64,000 nucleotides of DNA from Setophaga petechia. Taxonomy: Eukaryota > Chordata > Aves > Passeriformes > Parulidae. Of the stretch, positions 48,491 to 60,810 are shown one piece after another. Both the position numbers and the translations under genes were made by a program. The stretch is taken from the NCBI GenBank assembly GCA_024362935.1, contig JANCRA010000014.1, forward strand, positions 5,847,001-5,911,000. Direction: 5' to 3'. Below the pieces are notes generated by a model, which saw only the letters and a list, made by a program, of their open reading frames with translations, was not told the DNA's origin and did not search any database. Within the stretch, counting starts at the first letter, position 1. Every line of letters begins with the position of its first letter.

Positions 48491-48666
48491 CCCTTTGCCA
48501 TCCACACACCTCAAAACTCTTACAAAGAAAGTCAGAGGTGGTGGATGGAGCACAGGAAGGGAAGCAGTGAGTTAAATGACTTGCCTAAGGCCATCCAGCA
48601 GGTAAGTGGCAGAGACAAAAACAGACTCCGCTTGTCTGCCCAGGACTGTATCCACTGAGCCAGGAT
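48491..48666 (-). mobile_element. MIR-like ancient SINE, reverse orientation
   Basis: On the plus strand, CCTCAAAACTCTTACAAAG is followed by GAGTTAAATGACTTGCCTAA, GGCCATCCAGCAGGTAAGTG, GCAGAGACAAAAACAGACTC, GTCTGCCCAGGACTGTATCC and ACTGAGCCAGGATA. This is the reverse complement of a MIR-like SINE in full order: 3' side, conserved core (TTAAGTGACTTGCCCAAGGTCACACAG), then the box A/B-bearing head (CTGACTCCCAGTCCAGTGCTCTAACCACT). It is the best-preserved of the MIR-like copies here. Confidence 0.75.
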
Positions 48667-48974
48667 AATTCCTGGCAAAGCAGCAACAGTGAGGCCACAG
48701 ACTCAGATCATTACTCATTTGGTTTTATTTGTTCCAGCACTAGGTGATGAAATGCAAATGGTACAGGCAGATGCACAATTTCAAACCCTCTGTGTGTCAC
48801 GACTCCAATATCGGAGCAGGCTTGCTCTCCCTCTGCAGAGCTGTGCTTCTGGAGCTGCACGGGGGCATGGAAAAGGCTATTCCATGGGTTCATGTGCTCA
48901 GGGAAACCTGAATTGGCAGAAATTTCTTTCCCAAGCAGATTCACTCAATTGTAGTGTGAAAAATGTGTAGTTAT
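48667..48974. other. Non-coding stretch, nothing specific
   Basis: Short unique interval between the MIR-like SINE and the CA repeat. An open frame on each strand (93 and 77 codons) shows no recognisable motif. Confidence 0.55.
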
Positions 48975-49021
48975 ACACAGACACACACACACACAGACAC
49001 ACACAGACACACACACACACA
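48975..49021. repeat. (CA)n microsatellite with GA interruptions
   Basis: Dinucleotide CA repeats over 47 bases are broken at intervals by CAGACA units. It is a typical vertebrate microsatellite and probably length-variable. Confidence 0.95.
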
Positions 49022-50079
49022 TTTATGTGTTTTCAGCAGTCCACGTTCCAGTCTCTACTGTAGTCTCTTAATCTTTAGGCTGAGGAACTGGGGAGGAGGG
49101 AAGAGGCAGAACAGGAGGAGGACCCAGGGAGATGTGCCCTGCCCCACACCCAGTCCAGATGTGCACATCTGGCAGCCCCAGAGCAGGGTGAGGGCTGCAG
49201 GGGGAGGGAGGAGCGGGGCACACCTGGTGCGTGGCCAGCACTCAGCAGGGGAGTCCCCTCCCTCACCAAAACCCTTGGGCCAGTGTCGAGCAGAGGGCTC
49301 AGCAGTGGTGTCTGGGCAGCAAAGTGGGTTTTTAATATATATTTAAAAGAAAGAGTTGGCACAAAGAGAGGTAAGAATGAGCTGCAAGTGTGAGAATGAA
49401 ACCACACCTTTGTTCTCCTAATGCTCTTTCCCCTGCTTTGTGGTGATTAGGCTTGGTCAAAAACTTCTTCATGCTCTTTACATTTTTGACAAATAATTTT
49501 TTTTTTGCTTTCTTGCCAGGTTTTCAGGCTTTTTCACAAAAAAGAAAAACTCCCAAGCCCATACAGCCTTAAGATTTAATAAACTGTTCTGTTTCTTATG
49601 GGATTTTTTTTTACTTTTTTCAATTCTTCAGCAGAATCATGTTGCAATCAGAAAGAAGATTGTTCAAGAAAAGGCACTAATTAACATTTTATTGTTATAA
49701 TTATTTCCATCATATTCCCTCTGCTGTACAGGTCCTCTCTTTCATCATTTATTACAGTGATGTAACTATACAACAGGGCTTGTGTACAAGACAAAGACAA
49801 AGCTGAAGGCTTAATTCAGCATCGCAAGCGTGATGAAAGGAACAAAGGATGATGCAGCTATGCCCTGATCCGGCAAATACTTATGCACATGGATAACTTC
49901 ACTGCCAGGAGTATTTCTGCTGGCAGTAACTGTGCACTAAAGTGTCAGCAGACTTTAAGTCATAGGGCCTGATTTAAGCTCTGCCCGAGTCGGTGCACAA
50001 ACTCTGACACGTTTCAGCAGGGGCTTTGCCAGTACTTACTTAGGGAAGCATTTTAGCGCTGCTGAGTTTACTTGCAACC
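49022..50079. other. Non-coding stretch, no gene recognised
   Basis: A GC-richer block at 49080-49320 gives opposing frames of 110-127 codons without domains. From 49430 to 49760 the sequence is T-rich. TCATAGGGCCTGATTTAAGC near 49961-49980 recalls the end of an old hairpin repeat but is too short to call. Confidence 0.55.
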
Positions 50080-50290
50080 TAATCCTGAGCATGCACAGGC
50101 TTTTCCGGGCTCCGAGCGCACGCTCCAGCCACCAGACCTGACAGTGATTGATGACTTGATTCAATCGCTGTTCTGTAAAATTACCTCTGGCGGGCACTGC
50201 CAGGTGCAGCAGCACAGCTCAGCTCGGCTCGGCTGTGCCAGCATCGCGCTGGCCCCGGGGCAGGGATGCCCGGGGATGCTCTGCAGAGCC
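50080..50290. promoter_or_regulatory. Candidate regulatory element with TALE/HOX-like sites
   Basis: A CpG-retaining block (CCGGGCTCCGAGCGCACG near 50105, then GCTCGGCTCGGCTG and CAGCATCGCGCTGG near 50220-50250) encloses CTGACAGTGATTGATGACTT and GATTCAATCG at about 50138-50166. TGACAG is the MEIS/TGIF core and TGATTGAT a PBX-HOX core, here placed 2 bp apart. Density is below a full CpG island. The call rests on motif pattern and composition alone; conservation was not tested. Confidence 0.35.
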
Positions 50291-51030
50291 TCCCCTGCTT
50301 TTTTATCCTGGTCTTCTCCAGAAATGATGTCTATGGTGAAGGAAACTCCCAGGGACCACAATCCCATGCCAGATAGGCATTTTCCAACCCTGCGGGGGAC
50401 ATTTCTTCACTTCAATTAGCCCCTTAATTGAGCTATTTGCAGGGGAAGGCTCAAGGGAGATGAACACCTATTTCCTTGCAGTTTAACTACCACCAAATCT
50501 AAAGTCCCTTAAATAGGAAGAAATATAGTGTCTCCAGAAACTTTGTCACAGTGAACTGCCTAATATTTTCCTGACACAATAACGTTAGTATCATCAAACT
50601 GTGGTATGAAAAATATTCAATTATAATTGAGTTTTGATTTCATGATTTTTTAAAAAATGTATTTTTAGACAAAACAGTGTTCATTCCCTCCAACTACTTC
50701 TAAAGCAAATAACCAGTTGAGTTTTCAGGCCAATTATTATGGACCCAATTCTCTCTTTGTGTCAAGTTTAAAAATAGTATAATCACAATGCTTCAGTGGT
50801 ATCAATTTATGGGGGAATGAGAAGGACAACATTAAAACTATCCTTAAAACTATAATAGGATGTGTACCTCAGGCAAATATATCAAGGGAATATCTGGAAG
50901 TTTTAGGCCTAAGTTCAACTGGATTTTGCAATCAGGGCTGTTGCAAGGCTGAGTGCAGCCCTCAGCCCAGCCTGTCCTCCAATCCCTCTTACAGAGCAGG
51001 TGATGGATGTGCAGGAGACAACAACCCTGA
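50291..51030. other. Non-coding stretch, no gene recognised
   Basis: AT-rich unique sequence, including AAAAATATTCAATTATAATT near 50608-50627. No gene, RNA or transposon is seen. Confidence 0.6.
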
Positions 51031-51143
51031 ATGGAATCATAGGCTGGTTTGGGATGGAAAGGACCTTAAAGATCACCCAGTCCCAACCCCCTGTCACAGG
51101 CAGGGACACCTTCCACTAGACCAGCTTTCTCAAGCAAAACATC
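51031..51143 (-). mobile_element. CR1 LINE 3' end, avian type, reverse orientation
   Basis: ATGGAATCATAGGCTGGTTT, GGGATGGAAAGGACCTTAAA, GATCACCCAGTCCCAACCCC, GGCAGGGACACCTTCCACTA and GACCAGCTTTCTCAAGC match the reverse complement of the avian CR1 3' end base for base over most positions. The sense strand is therefore minus, with the 3' terminus at about 51031. The terminal octamer repeat is reduced to one imperfect copy (ATCATAGG). It is heavily 5'-truncated and carries no coding sequence. This is the best-preserved transposon copy in the window and the main evidence for a bird source. Confidence 0.9.
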
Positions 51144-53454
51144 TCCTTCAGAGCCAGCACTCCAACCTACACCAAACCAAACTACACAGAGCAAATCAGG
51201 TGATTAAAACCAACCCTCCACAAATGTCTGTGTGACTGCCTCAGCAAGAGCTCTGTGCTGAGGTCCTTGGTGTTCCCTGAATGTAATATTTCTTTATGGT
51301 CTTTCCCATAGCAGTGGGATTGTGACTATAACCCTAAACCTGAGCTGTGACTCTTAGGTCGAGCTTTTCTTTAGAATAATTCCCACAAGTGTTGTCAAAG
51401 CCAAAATTAGCATAGCTATGGGGCCTCTGCAAGTAACTGCCACAGAGAAGCAGAGAGGCTTTTTTATGATTCTTCAGTAAACCAGACCAACCATGCATTG
51501 AAAGTCATCCCAAAGGCAAATTATCTTTACGATCAAGGGACTTCAGTTGTTCTGGGCAGTTTTCCATCAGGGCCTTACAGGGAAAGCTGCTGCAACATCT
51601 CACTTCTCTGTGGGATGACTGGACACAAGTAATAAACACCCGAGACTGGTGCTTGCCCTGATTTTCATCTCCTGTCTCCTGGTTGAAATAAATGTGCTGT
51701 CACATGATAGGAGTAGCCCATGAGACTTTTGTATTATTATATCCAACTTGAAAATTAAGTCTAATGTGAGTTGCACACAACACCAATGAAAGTAACCATT
51801 AATTGTTAATATAAACTATTAATGAAACACCAGGATGAAGGTCAAAGTGCATGGCTGAAACCTTCCAGCAAATGAAAAGATTATTTTGCCTCTTGCTGGG
51901 CATAATTATCATCAGAATTTCATCGACTTTCTGATCAAACCACTTCCCTCTGCACTGACCTGTTCCACCACTGCGGTAAATCTGCTTGCCAGAACTGGTA
52001 TTTGCTTTTCCTTGTCCACCAAGGTTTTTATTAGCACAGTGGATGTCTGTGAGAGCAGAGAGCTGGCACCCTTTTGCCTTTGTTCCTATGGGAGCTTTTT
52101 TCCCCCTTTCCATTGTCCATTACTCACAATAAATTTGCATTGACCTGGCTCCCCATAAATTATCCTGTCTCCTGCTGGTATGTCCTTTAAGTGTCCTGGT
52201 TCACATGTCACAGGGCCATGACGTGGTGGACACACCTGAGGGCAAGCAGCCCAGAGCGAGAGCAGGCCCTTTCCCACTTCATGCAGGTCAAAACATCAGG
52301 GAGATGACAAGGTGGGGGGATGCTTTGGAATGACTGTCAGTTTTTCCTTCCTCCTGAGCATGACAGTGTGATCAGTCTCCCCCTAGCAGTTTTACTTCAG
52401 TAATTTCTCATACAGGCTTTGACTGCTCAGGTACTTTCTGCTCAATTTTTATTTAATTTTTGCTGCACACAAATACACTCAAGAAGTCTTTGTCCAGAGA
52501 AAATTTTAAACACTTTCTTTTTCCATCAGAAATCCTAGCAAGTGAAAAAGGCTGGATGTGAGGATAGAAATATCCTGGTGGATTTTGTTGCTAACAAACC
52601 CTAAAAAAAATTTAAGGGCACAAGAAAGGTGCTCTTTATAAACATTCATTACTTTGAGGAAATCTCAGAAGTGCTGATCTGACTCAAGATTGCTTAGCAG
52701 TAACATCTCTGCTGCAAAGGTTTACTGTCACCATCCTTGCCCAAGCTTCAGGTGTACTTGGAGGCGGACTCAGGACTCCAGGGACATTTACTTTACCCTG
52801 CCCATCTTCTCCATGCCCTGCTGGGCAGACAAGTGCAGCATTTGGCTCTGTGACTGCTCAACAGTGTTTGCCAGGGGTGTGTGGATTGCAGGGGACCGGG
52901 GTGAGGCCAGGCTGGGTGGGCTGAGCCCAGCTGGGTAACCCACCCCTGCCAAGCCAGGCTGAGATAGCAGCTGCCCGGACTCAGAGCTCTGAGTTACAGG
53001 GGTGTTAAACCCATTCCTGGATTTGGATACATTTTAGTCCTTTTATTTGAGTTTCCTAAGACAGAAGAAGTGCCTGGGATCAGTCAGTCCCAACAGCAGG
53101 GATAGGTGCTGCTCTTGAGCAACGTCACAGCTCTTGGTCGGTAGAGATAGACCCAAGCTGAATGGGAGTTGTATGAAGTCCAAATGCCCAGTAAGTAGAA
53201 GTTCCCATGGCTGAGATTTATTGAACCAGTTTGCTATGGTGGTTATGTTGATGGTTATGTTGGTGAGGACTTCAGCAGGGCCTGCTGACTTAATTAATAC
53301 ATGAGATTAAGCCAGAGGACTGCTGAGAGTGTTATGCATGTTTCTGTTTGCAGGTTATCAGTAGAGTTACCTGATTTTCCGTGAAGAGCATGACCCATCT
53401 GCATGGATCTTTCTTGGTTTGGTTTCTTTTTATTTTTACTCTGTATGCTTTTTC
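51144..53454. other. Non-coding stretch, no gene recognised
   Basis: Unique sequence of mixed composition. Frames reach 104 codons (minus, 51799-52113) with no recognisable domain. No splice-supported exon or RNA gene is seen. Confidence 0.6.
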
Positions 53455-53509
53455 TTTTTTTTTTTTTTTTTTTTTTTTTAAGGAAGCAAGAGTGCAACCC
53501 TTGGGTTGC
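53455..53509. repeat. T25 homopolymer next to a short palindrome
   Basis: Twenty-five T (53455-53479) are followed after 14 bases by GCAACCCTTGGGTTGC (53494-53509), two 7-bp arms around TT. The T-run could be the A-tail of a minus-strand retrocopy, but the sequence upstream on that strand is not recognisable and no flanking duplication is evident. Confidence 0.8.
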
Positions 53510-56154
53510 CTTTACCAGGGGAAAATGCTGTGCCGTTTCTGTTAGCATGGGCATGTGCGAGTTGCTCCTTTGAAGAGAAGGTCCTAATATGTTAAGGTAT
53601 GCCAGGCTGTGACAAGCTGAAATCTCAGCTGAAGAGCCCTGTCAGATCTGTTCTCTCATCCATGCCCTCCCTCCGTTCAGACCCTGACCTTCCCCATCAG
53701 ATAAGCAGCACAGATCTCGGCCCTGTTCCCTCTGCAGTCTCAGCTCATTAAAAATTCATTGCCTAAAGTGAATCTATTCTGTTGCTGCTGAAGTGTTATT
53801 TACCTCGGCCCGGATTTCCTCAGGTTCTGACAATTAAAGAGGGTCCAAGGAGAGGGCTGAGTCACGGGATTAAGGCTTGGGCAATAATTCTCTTGTAGCA
53901 AGAGATGATCATGTAAAGCCATAATTTCCCAGCTGCGTTTTGGTTCCTCTTCAGTGCTTCATTAAAGGTGGTGACTCAACAGAAAGGACTGAGGCACAGG
54001 TTAACAAGAATCCCTCCTTTTGTGGGATTAGAGCCTAGCATAGCCAGGCTCTTTCAAAGGCAGGAGATGTTGTCAAGCATCATTAGGAAGCTGTTTTAAA
54101 CAAGAGTCATAAAGCACCCTTTGCGGTCAGACCAATTTATTAGAGAGGCGAGTGAGTGGAGGCAAACAGGGTAGGAGAGAAATAGATGAACAATTTGCAC
54201 GGCATTGATAACAAAGCAGTTCACCAGATCCAGAGCTGCTACCATTAGAACAACTTAAAAGGATTTTGCAAAAATCCCAGGGTGTTTTTCGTTCTGGATG
54301 AAAGCGGAGACTCTGTGGATGGTGCTGGCAGACAACGGCAAGTCTTGAAATCAAAGTTTGTGTGCAGGTTAACTGTTTCCCAGCCTCGTGGTTATTCCTT
54401 CCAACAAGTGAGAATGGGAAGAAACTGGCCTCTTGTTGTGCCCCAGTGATCCTGAAAACCCCCACGAACTCCAGCTTGCATGGCCCTTCACAAAAGCTGA
54501 GCAGCTGGGGCAGGAATCTGGGGCTTTTCCTCTGGGAGCCCTGGGGTAGGAATATAACCTGGCTTCCTTTGGGAAGGTGAAGTATTTACAGTAATTTCTC
54601 AGACAACTTTTGCAAGTATTCTCCAGTAATGTGCAGTTTGAAGGGCTGTTGGAGAGACTTCAGACATTGTTGGATCTTTGATAGTGTCTGGTTTTGGAAA
54701 GAAAGCAAATACTCTTCTTGGGTTTGATATGAGGGAGAAAAGAGGGAAAGAGGGAAATGAAAGAGGAACAGATGAATAAAAGCTACTTGTTTGGAAGTAG
54801 GTAAGCAGCTTTATTATACAGTTAGCATGATGGACTATGCACTGTGTTTGTTTATTGAACCAACGGCATAAATCTAAATGAACCAGTAGCTCAAATCTAA
54901 ACCAGCTGTGGCTGAAGGTAGAGGAATGCCAGATACTAATCATCCAGACAGCACCAGTCCTGGCCACGGGGCTTCCCCCCACCCTCGTCATTGTTGAGAA
55001 ATGTGCAGTAAAATCCCATTTTCTTTGCATGATGCTTGGGCCACACAAGCCCTGGCGCGGGCAGGCTGATGGGAGCCCCACGGAGAGCCCCGTGGCTCCT
55101 GTGTGTATAAATGTTTTTCTGCCTGGGGAAAGGACAGAGGCTGGCAGTGGGACAGGCAGGGAGTTTGGATGGACTGTTGTTTTTGGAGTGGTTCCTTCCA
55201 CTCTGTTTAGAGGGCTCTTGCTGGAGCATGTTTGGAAAGAAGCAATGCTAATGTTGCAGAGACACTGACAAAGGAGCAGGGTAATCATGCTGTCTCTTTA
55301 GAGGCTGAAGGGTAGCTGTTCATCAGGAGGGAGGCTCTTTGGAGTGGAAAACAGTGGTCAAAAGTACATCTCCTGGCTAGGAAGGGGTTTTTATTTTGTA
55401 TTCAATTATTCATATGTGTTAGCTGGTTTGCAGATGAAGCTGCATCTCCTCCTTCCCTCCCTCCTTCCCTCCTGCCAGTGCACACCAGGAGTCTGCAGTG
55501 TGAGGTAGGGAGCTGGGAGTGCCCTGGCTGCTGTTCTGTGCTGGGATGCTCTTGGACAAAAACGATGTTGAAACTGAGGTATCCAATTTTGGGATCCCTA
55601 ATTTCCTTCAGGGCTCTCTTCACATTCTTTCACTGCATTTGTGTTTCTCCACCAGAAACCTTTCTTCCCCTCCTAACTCCAGAGCCCTTTGCAGGGAATT
55701 CCCGGGTGGGTGCTCACAAATGCCAATGGCTCCTTTTCCTGGGCGGCAGCAGAGGGGAACAGCACACGGCTTTGCACAGGGGGCCCTGGCAGAGCCAGGG
55801 AGGGACCCGGAGCATTGTCTGGATATAATTTAGGCACTATAAACAGAGGCAGCAAGGGGTCACGCTTTCTATTCTCATTGTACCCCCTGCAATGTCTCTG
55901 CTAACTGGTGCATACAACTTGAACTCTTGTAAAAATTAGCAGAGAGCACAGTACCGGTGACAGAAAGCTGAACTTTTCCAACAGCAGGCTCTCAATTCGC
56001 CGTGTGCACTGAATCCACTTAAACTTTAAAGAGACAGCCTGCTTCCTATTCTTTCCACCGCTTAGCTTGGAAATGACTGCGGCACTAATTAAAAGCAAAT
56101 TGTTTAATCTGGTTGCGTCAGGAAGGGAGTCTCTCTTCAGAGAGAGGATGATGC
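53510..56154. other. Non-coding stretch, includes the longest open frame
   Basis: The longest frame of the window, 229 codons on the minus strand (54599-55288), lies here. Its translation has no signal peptide plus domain layout, no cysteine or glycine pattern and no family I know, and it has a competing overlapping frame. I treat it as chance. A pyrimidine-rich patch (CTCC/CTTCC units) lies at 55446-55474. Confidence 0.55.
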
Positions 56155-56460
56155 CTCCTGCCAAGGGGCGGCAGCGCGGGACCCCCGCGGGCGGCGGAGC
56201 CGAGCGAGGGCCGCTCCATCAATTCCGCCGCGCCGGGCCGGATCGCAGCGCTGCCGCTGCCAGCAGGTACCGCGGCCGCGATAATGATATTTGTGTTGAC
56301 TCATTATATAATAATCCGAATTTCCTTCGCGAGGCGGCCGCCGGATGCCGGGCTGCGGCGGCAGAGATGTATTCCTCGCCTCGGCGTTACCAAGGAACGC
56401 CGCCGCAGCGCTCGCCCCTTCCAGCCCGGCTCGGCTCGGAGCGTCGGCGGATTTAACGCC
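56155..56460. promoter_or_regulatory. CpG island with AT-rich core, candidate promoter or enhancer
   Basis: Around 300 bp are rich in CpG, starting with GGGGCGG (SP1-type box, about 56165-56171) and running through GCGCCGGGCCGGATCG. Two NotI sites (56272-56279 and 56334-56341) bracket an AT-rich core that holds GATAATGATATTTG, TGACTCA (AP-1 consensus, 56297-56303) and TATATAATAA (about 56305-56314). CAG/GTACCG at about 56263-56271 could serve as a weak splice donor. Just upstream lies GCACTAATTAAAAGC, a homeodomain-type word. The flanks on both sides are CpG-poor. The pattern suits an unmethylated promoter or developmental enhancer. No first coding exon is evident, so an unannotated non-coding transcript or distal element is as likely. 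Confidence 0.65.
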
Positions 56461-59400
56461 CGAACCCCAAAGTTTGCCTGAAATGTACCGTGAACAGCAA
56501 CTGCTTCATCCCCAAATATCCCATACATCCATCCTAGGGCTTAACAGAGAAAATTCCTTGCCCCTGCACCCACCAAAACTTCTAGCTGATGCACTTTTCC
56601 TCACGCGGAGAAGCATTATTTATTTATTTTTTTCTGATGTTCATATCAGCCTGCACTAATGATTTCATATGACCTCAGCATAATAGAATAGGACCTTTTT
56701 TTTTTTTTTTTTGCTTTTCCCCCAAGTTTACATTTGCACGCAAGGATGTGTAACAACACAGAGAATTGATTTCTTCCCCTGTATTATCTTTGGATAACAT
56801 GCATACCATCTTTGCTGGCTAACAAAGAAATAGGAAACCTCTCTTCTTTTACTTCAGGATACCCATATGACACCCTGTTCCTGTATTTACTCTAAAGCAG
56901 CTGGGCATTGATAGCAAATTAACTAAAAGCCATAGAAGAAATCCATACCCATTTTCCTCCCTACCATGTGTAAGGAGAATGAGTACAATGCACCTTTTTT
57001 AGCAAGATTTTTATTGAATTAGATAATATGTCAATGGTTTTAAATTTAAGTCAATTGCGGCAAGGCCACATTTTTCCTGTAGCAGGCCGGAAAAGAACAG
57101 TGAATAGAGAAAATTGGAGTCACTGTGGATTGGAGTGGGGTTTGCTGTGTTCAGCTAAAGTCCAGCATAAACTGATGGCATTTTCTATCAATTAAGAAAG
57201 TTTCTTTAAGGCAGGGAACTGGTTTGGGTGGGTAGGGTGGTTGGGTGCAAGTGCTGCCTCTTCTCCATCAGATCCCTGTGGGGAGGTGCTTTCAGGCTGA
57301 TGGGTGCTGTCCCTGTATACACCTGATTTTAAGTGATCTGGGTTTTCTTGAGTTTGGGTGACATCTGAGCCTTGGCACACAGTGACCTCAATATCTTTGT
57401 GCCTTCAGCTTGAAGGACTGGGAAAACTTTGCAGCTCCCCAGTGGCAAACAGGGCAGTATTTCTGGATTTTAATGTATGAAGAGCACTCGAAGTTTCCAT
57501 TCCATCTTTGTGGGGAGGCCCAGGGTGTGCTCAGCACAGGACATTGTGGGCTCCCTTGGAGCTCCAGGATCAGCAGCTTTCCAGCCCAGCTGGCCCAGGA
57601 AGGACAGATGGCATCAGGAATCACACCTCTAAGGTAGGAAGCTGCTTTTGGAATACCAAACCAATGTTCTGACCATGAAACCTGCACTACCAGACTCTTT
57701 TAGAGAATGTCACAAGTGCAAATCAGAGGAAGGTGGCTTCCCAGCAGTTCCTTGGAAAAAAGGCTTTGTTGATTCCCAGTGTGGTGTGACACACTGCTGC
57801 AGGCCTGGCATGGCTGTAAAGGCAGGGCTGGTGTTCCCAGAGCAGGTGTTGTGTGTGGCAGGGCAGGTCTCCAGAGCTGCTGTGGTGGCCAGGTTCCTTT
57901 GTGTCCTCTGCCAAGAGACTGCTGGGTAAAACCAATTTTTGGCTGCTTCTTTTGCTGTAAGAGGATGAAAACAACTAAACTGCTTTGTACCGTGACCAGC
58001 TTTGCAAAATGGTGTTGTGGCTGTGACAAGGGGGCTCCAGGGCACAGCCCATGTGGGTGACACTGCAGTGACACTGTCTGAGCTGGATCCTGCACCAGCT
58101 TTGTGCTGATGGGATTCCCTTCACGTGGGTGTTATTTTAATTTACAGCAGTGTAAATTCAAGCCTGACCTCGCTTAGTGGCTTGGTGTGTTTTTCTCATT
58201 CCCTGTGTAAAATGGAGATCTTTCCAGGAATTTGGTGGCTGTAAGTCTGGTGTCCAGCTGTTTCACACAATATCTCTGGTAGAAAGGCTGAGCATTGTGG
58301 ATTTTGCTGTCTGCACCTTTTAACAGAGGAAGCATTAGTTTTAATGGGTAGCAGCCTATGAAATAATAACTATGTCTTCATTTATTTGAGTGCTACAGCA
58401 TCCTAATTAAGCTTAACAATATTATAAAGCATGTAACGTGAACCAAATCAGATATTTTGCCAATTTCAATACTTCTACATAATAAACCTGAAGCCTCTCC
58501 TGTTTAAATGTCTCTCCAGGAAGGCTGAAGTCAAAGCAATGTTAAACCCATTGTAAGAGGGAGGGAGGGAAATGAGGATTATATATAGACTCCCTAGAAT
58601 TGAGTCCTTGGTTATTACATTGTGTGTTATTTATGCTCCCCTCTTATAATTCTGTTTTACACTCCTCTTTTAGTATCTGTGCTCCCACCTTGTGGGTCAC
58701 TGTATATCCACTGTACAGTACCCTGTGAGCACTTGTAAATGCATTGACTCCCACAATTATAATTTTTTCATTCCTAAAGAATCCAAAGCAGAGATAAAGA
58801 CTTTTAATATTTTTCTGCATTTCACATCTTTAAACAGCAACTTGGTGACAGCATCTGCTTCAAACTTTCCAGAACTCTGCCATAAAGTGAAGATAGACTA
58901 TTACTGTTACAGATTTTATGTTCACTCTGTTTGCTTTGAAAGGGTGTGCGGACATGTATGCACAATCTGTGATTATTAGAAATTCTCTCCTACATTTGTA
59001 AAGCCCCAGACTTTTGTCTGTTTAGTGATATATCATGGAAACAGAGCAAACCATTGCCTCGTGCATGAATGACCCTGTAGTGTTTGTGCTGATCTTTATA
59101 TGTTTTTTCAACACGTGAAAAGAGAAGGCTGTGAAGTGATATTTTTCATTTCCTGATAATTGTAGTAGGCAGTTACCCAGAGTGAATGAAGTGAGCTGTG
59201 CTTCAAATGTGCATTTTCTGTTCAGATACAATCTTTCATAGCATTAGAATGGGGCATTGCTGCATTAAATGTTGCTGTTGTAGATGGCAAATGTGGAGTC
59301 CTCAGAGCTGATAAAGAGCAGGGAGCCCATGAAGTGCATGATGCAGTGACTGGAGAGGGGAAAACAGATGCACATGAACAGAAGAGTGATTGCAGTGCTT

Positions 59401-60754
59401 TGTGATGATACAGAGTAAGAAAACATAATGGAGGGACTGTTTGTGACTGTCCTGGGTAGTAGGTGACAGGACTGGTACTTCTGAGTTTCTCTGTTTACAT
59501 TCAAATATCTCTGACTTACAGGCCTTGAAAGGAAAACAGAGTTAAGGCAATGTGGGTGACCAGCAATACTAATTACAAAAATACTGCTTTTTGAGCAGTC
59601 TGACTAAAGACAAATTGAGAAGTCACCCAGAAACTGTACCATTTCACAAGATCCAAAAGCGAGGATCTTCAATGGGAAAGGTGGGACAATCTCTGCCTTG
59701 ATTCACTAGAGATAAAATATAATACTAAAAAAAGGTGTGTAAGACCCTCAATGGGTCTTACAGGCTGGCTTAGCTCACCTCAAAGGCAGTACACCAGTTT
59801 AGATCAGCTAAATACTCTGATTTCACCAGAGGTTAGGTTGAGAATTTTCTGAAAGGGCCTTCTCTGAGAGTCAGAGTATCAATTCCTACCTTTGTTAAAG
59901 GACCCAGACCTTGAGTTTCCTCTTAATCTGGCAAGTTTAACACTTCTGCTCAGGATTTTTACTGCCAGGGCCTGACACAGCCTTTCACTGAGCTCCCTGG
60001 CAGGAGCTGTGACCATTTCATTGCCCATTTCTTGCTGCAGTGCCCTGCTCCCATGGCTGGCACATCCTGCTGCTTGTCCCAGGTCCTGCCACCCCAGCTT
60101 CCCAAGTGCACTCTGTGTCCCTTTGTGCCATTTTAATTTTTCACATACTTTTATGTAAAAATAACACTGCCAGCCATCAAAGAACTCTGATCCACATCTA
60201 TAGATGGTGCAGCTGGCTGATCAATTTTATTGATTTCTTTCAAGTGCCTCTGTCAAAATGATCACACAGTGCTAGACTGTTTTCCAAATCTGCAGGCACA
60301 CTACTGGACTAACACATTCTTTTGGTATCTCTACACGTCTCCTCCCCTTTAATTTCTTTTTAATAATGTCATCTGCAGTTATTTTACTTTTTTTAGGAAA
60401 AGAAACAAATCTGTTTGGACAGCAAAGAATTGATTATGTCTGTCAATTGGACTGATTTGTTTGTACACAACAGAAGTCTATGCAACATGATCTTTTAAAA
60501 TAGTTGTTCAGGTGTCTAAGTCAAGGGGTGGGCTATCATCAGGTGCAATTCAGTAGTGGATTCACTGGTTTTTGGAATAGAAGGGTGTGTGAATAACACT
60601 ATGAGGTTACAGCTCAACTGGGCAATTTATTTCAATGTTCAGCTAATGATGGGTGGAATAAAGTTGCTTTCAGCACTTTCCTAGTTCTGCACCTTCTTCT
60701 GTGAAGATAATGGACTTAAGACTTATGTTTTACTTTGCAAGAATTTATTATTAA

Positions 60755-60755
<1 letters not shown>
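56461..60755. other. Non-coding stretch, no gene recognised
   Basis: Downstream of the CpG island the sequence is AT-rich with a T17 run at 56696-56712. A GC-richer part at 57400-58100 holds opposing frames up to 131 codons with no domain. From 58300 to 60700 it is again AT-rich. Apart from the MIR-like fragment listed at 58170-58221, nothing specific is seen. Confidence 0.6.
58170..58221 (+). mobile_element. MIR-like SINE fragment
   Basis: CTCGCTTAGTGGCTTGGTGT then CTCATTCCCTGTGTAAAATG and GAGATC fit the 3' part of MIR ('tcagtttccctgtctgtaaaatggggat') in order, with an incomplete upstream match. It is short, hence a tentative call. Confidence 0.35.
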
Positions 60756-60809
<54 letters not shown>

Positions 60810-60810
60810 T
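60756..60810. repeat. (ATT)18 microsatellite
   Basis: A perfect trinucleotide ATT array of about 55 bases follows an imperfect AATTTATTATTAAT lead-in. Perfect repeats of this length are usually polymorphic. Confidence 0.97.

Noticed and set aside
54599..55288. Longest open frame, 229 codons on the minus strand
   Set aside because: The translation has no recognisable domain or motif, other frames overlap it on both strands, and no splice or promoter context supports it. One frame of this size is within chance expectation for 64 kb.
55730..55765. CTCF-like word (GGCAGCAGAGGGG)
   Set aside because: Only part of the CTCF consensus is present and no supporting context exists.
59757..59850. Possible ancient hairpin repeat (GTACACCAGTTTAGATCAGC)
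   Set aside because: The resemblance to the GTTTACACCAG arm is partial and the ends cannot be placed.
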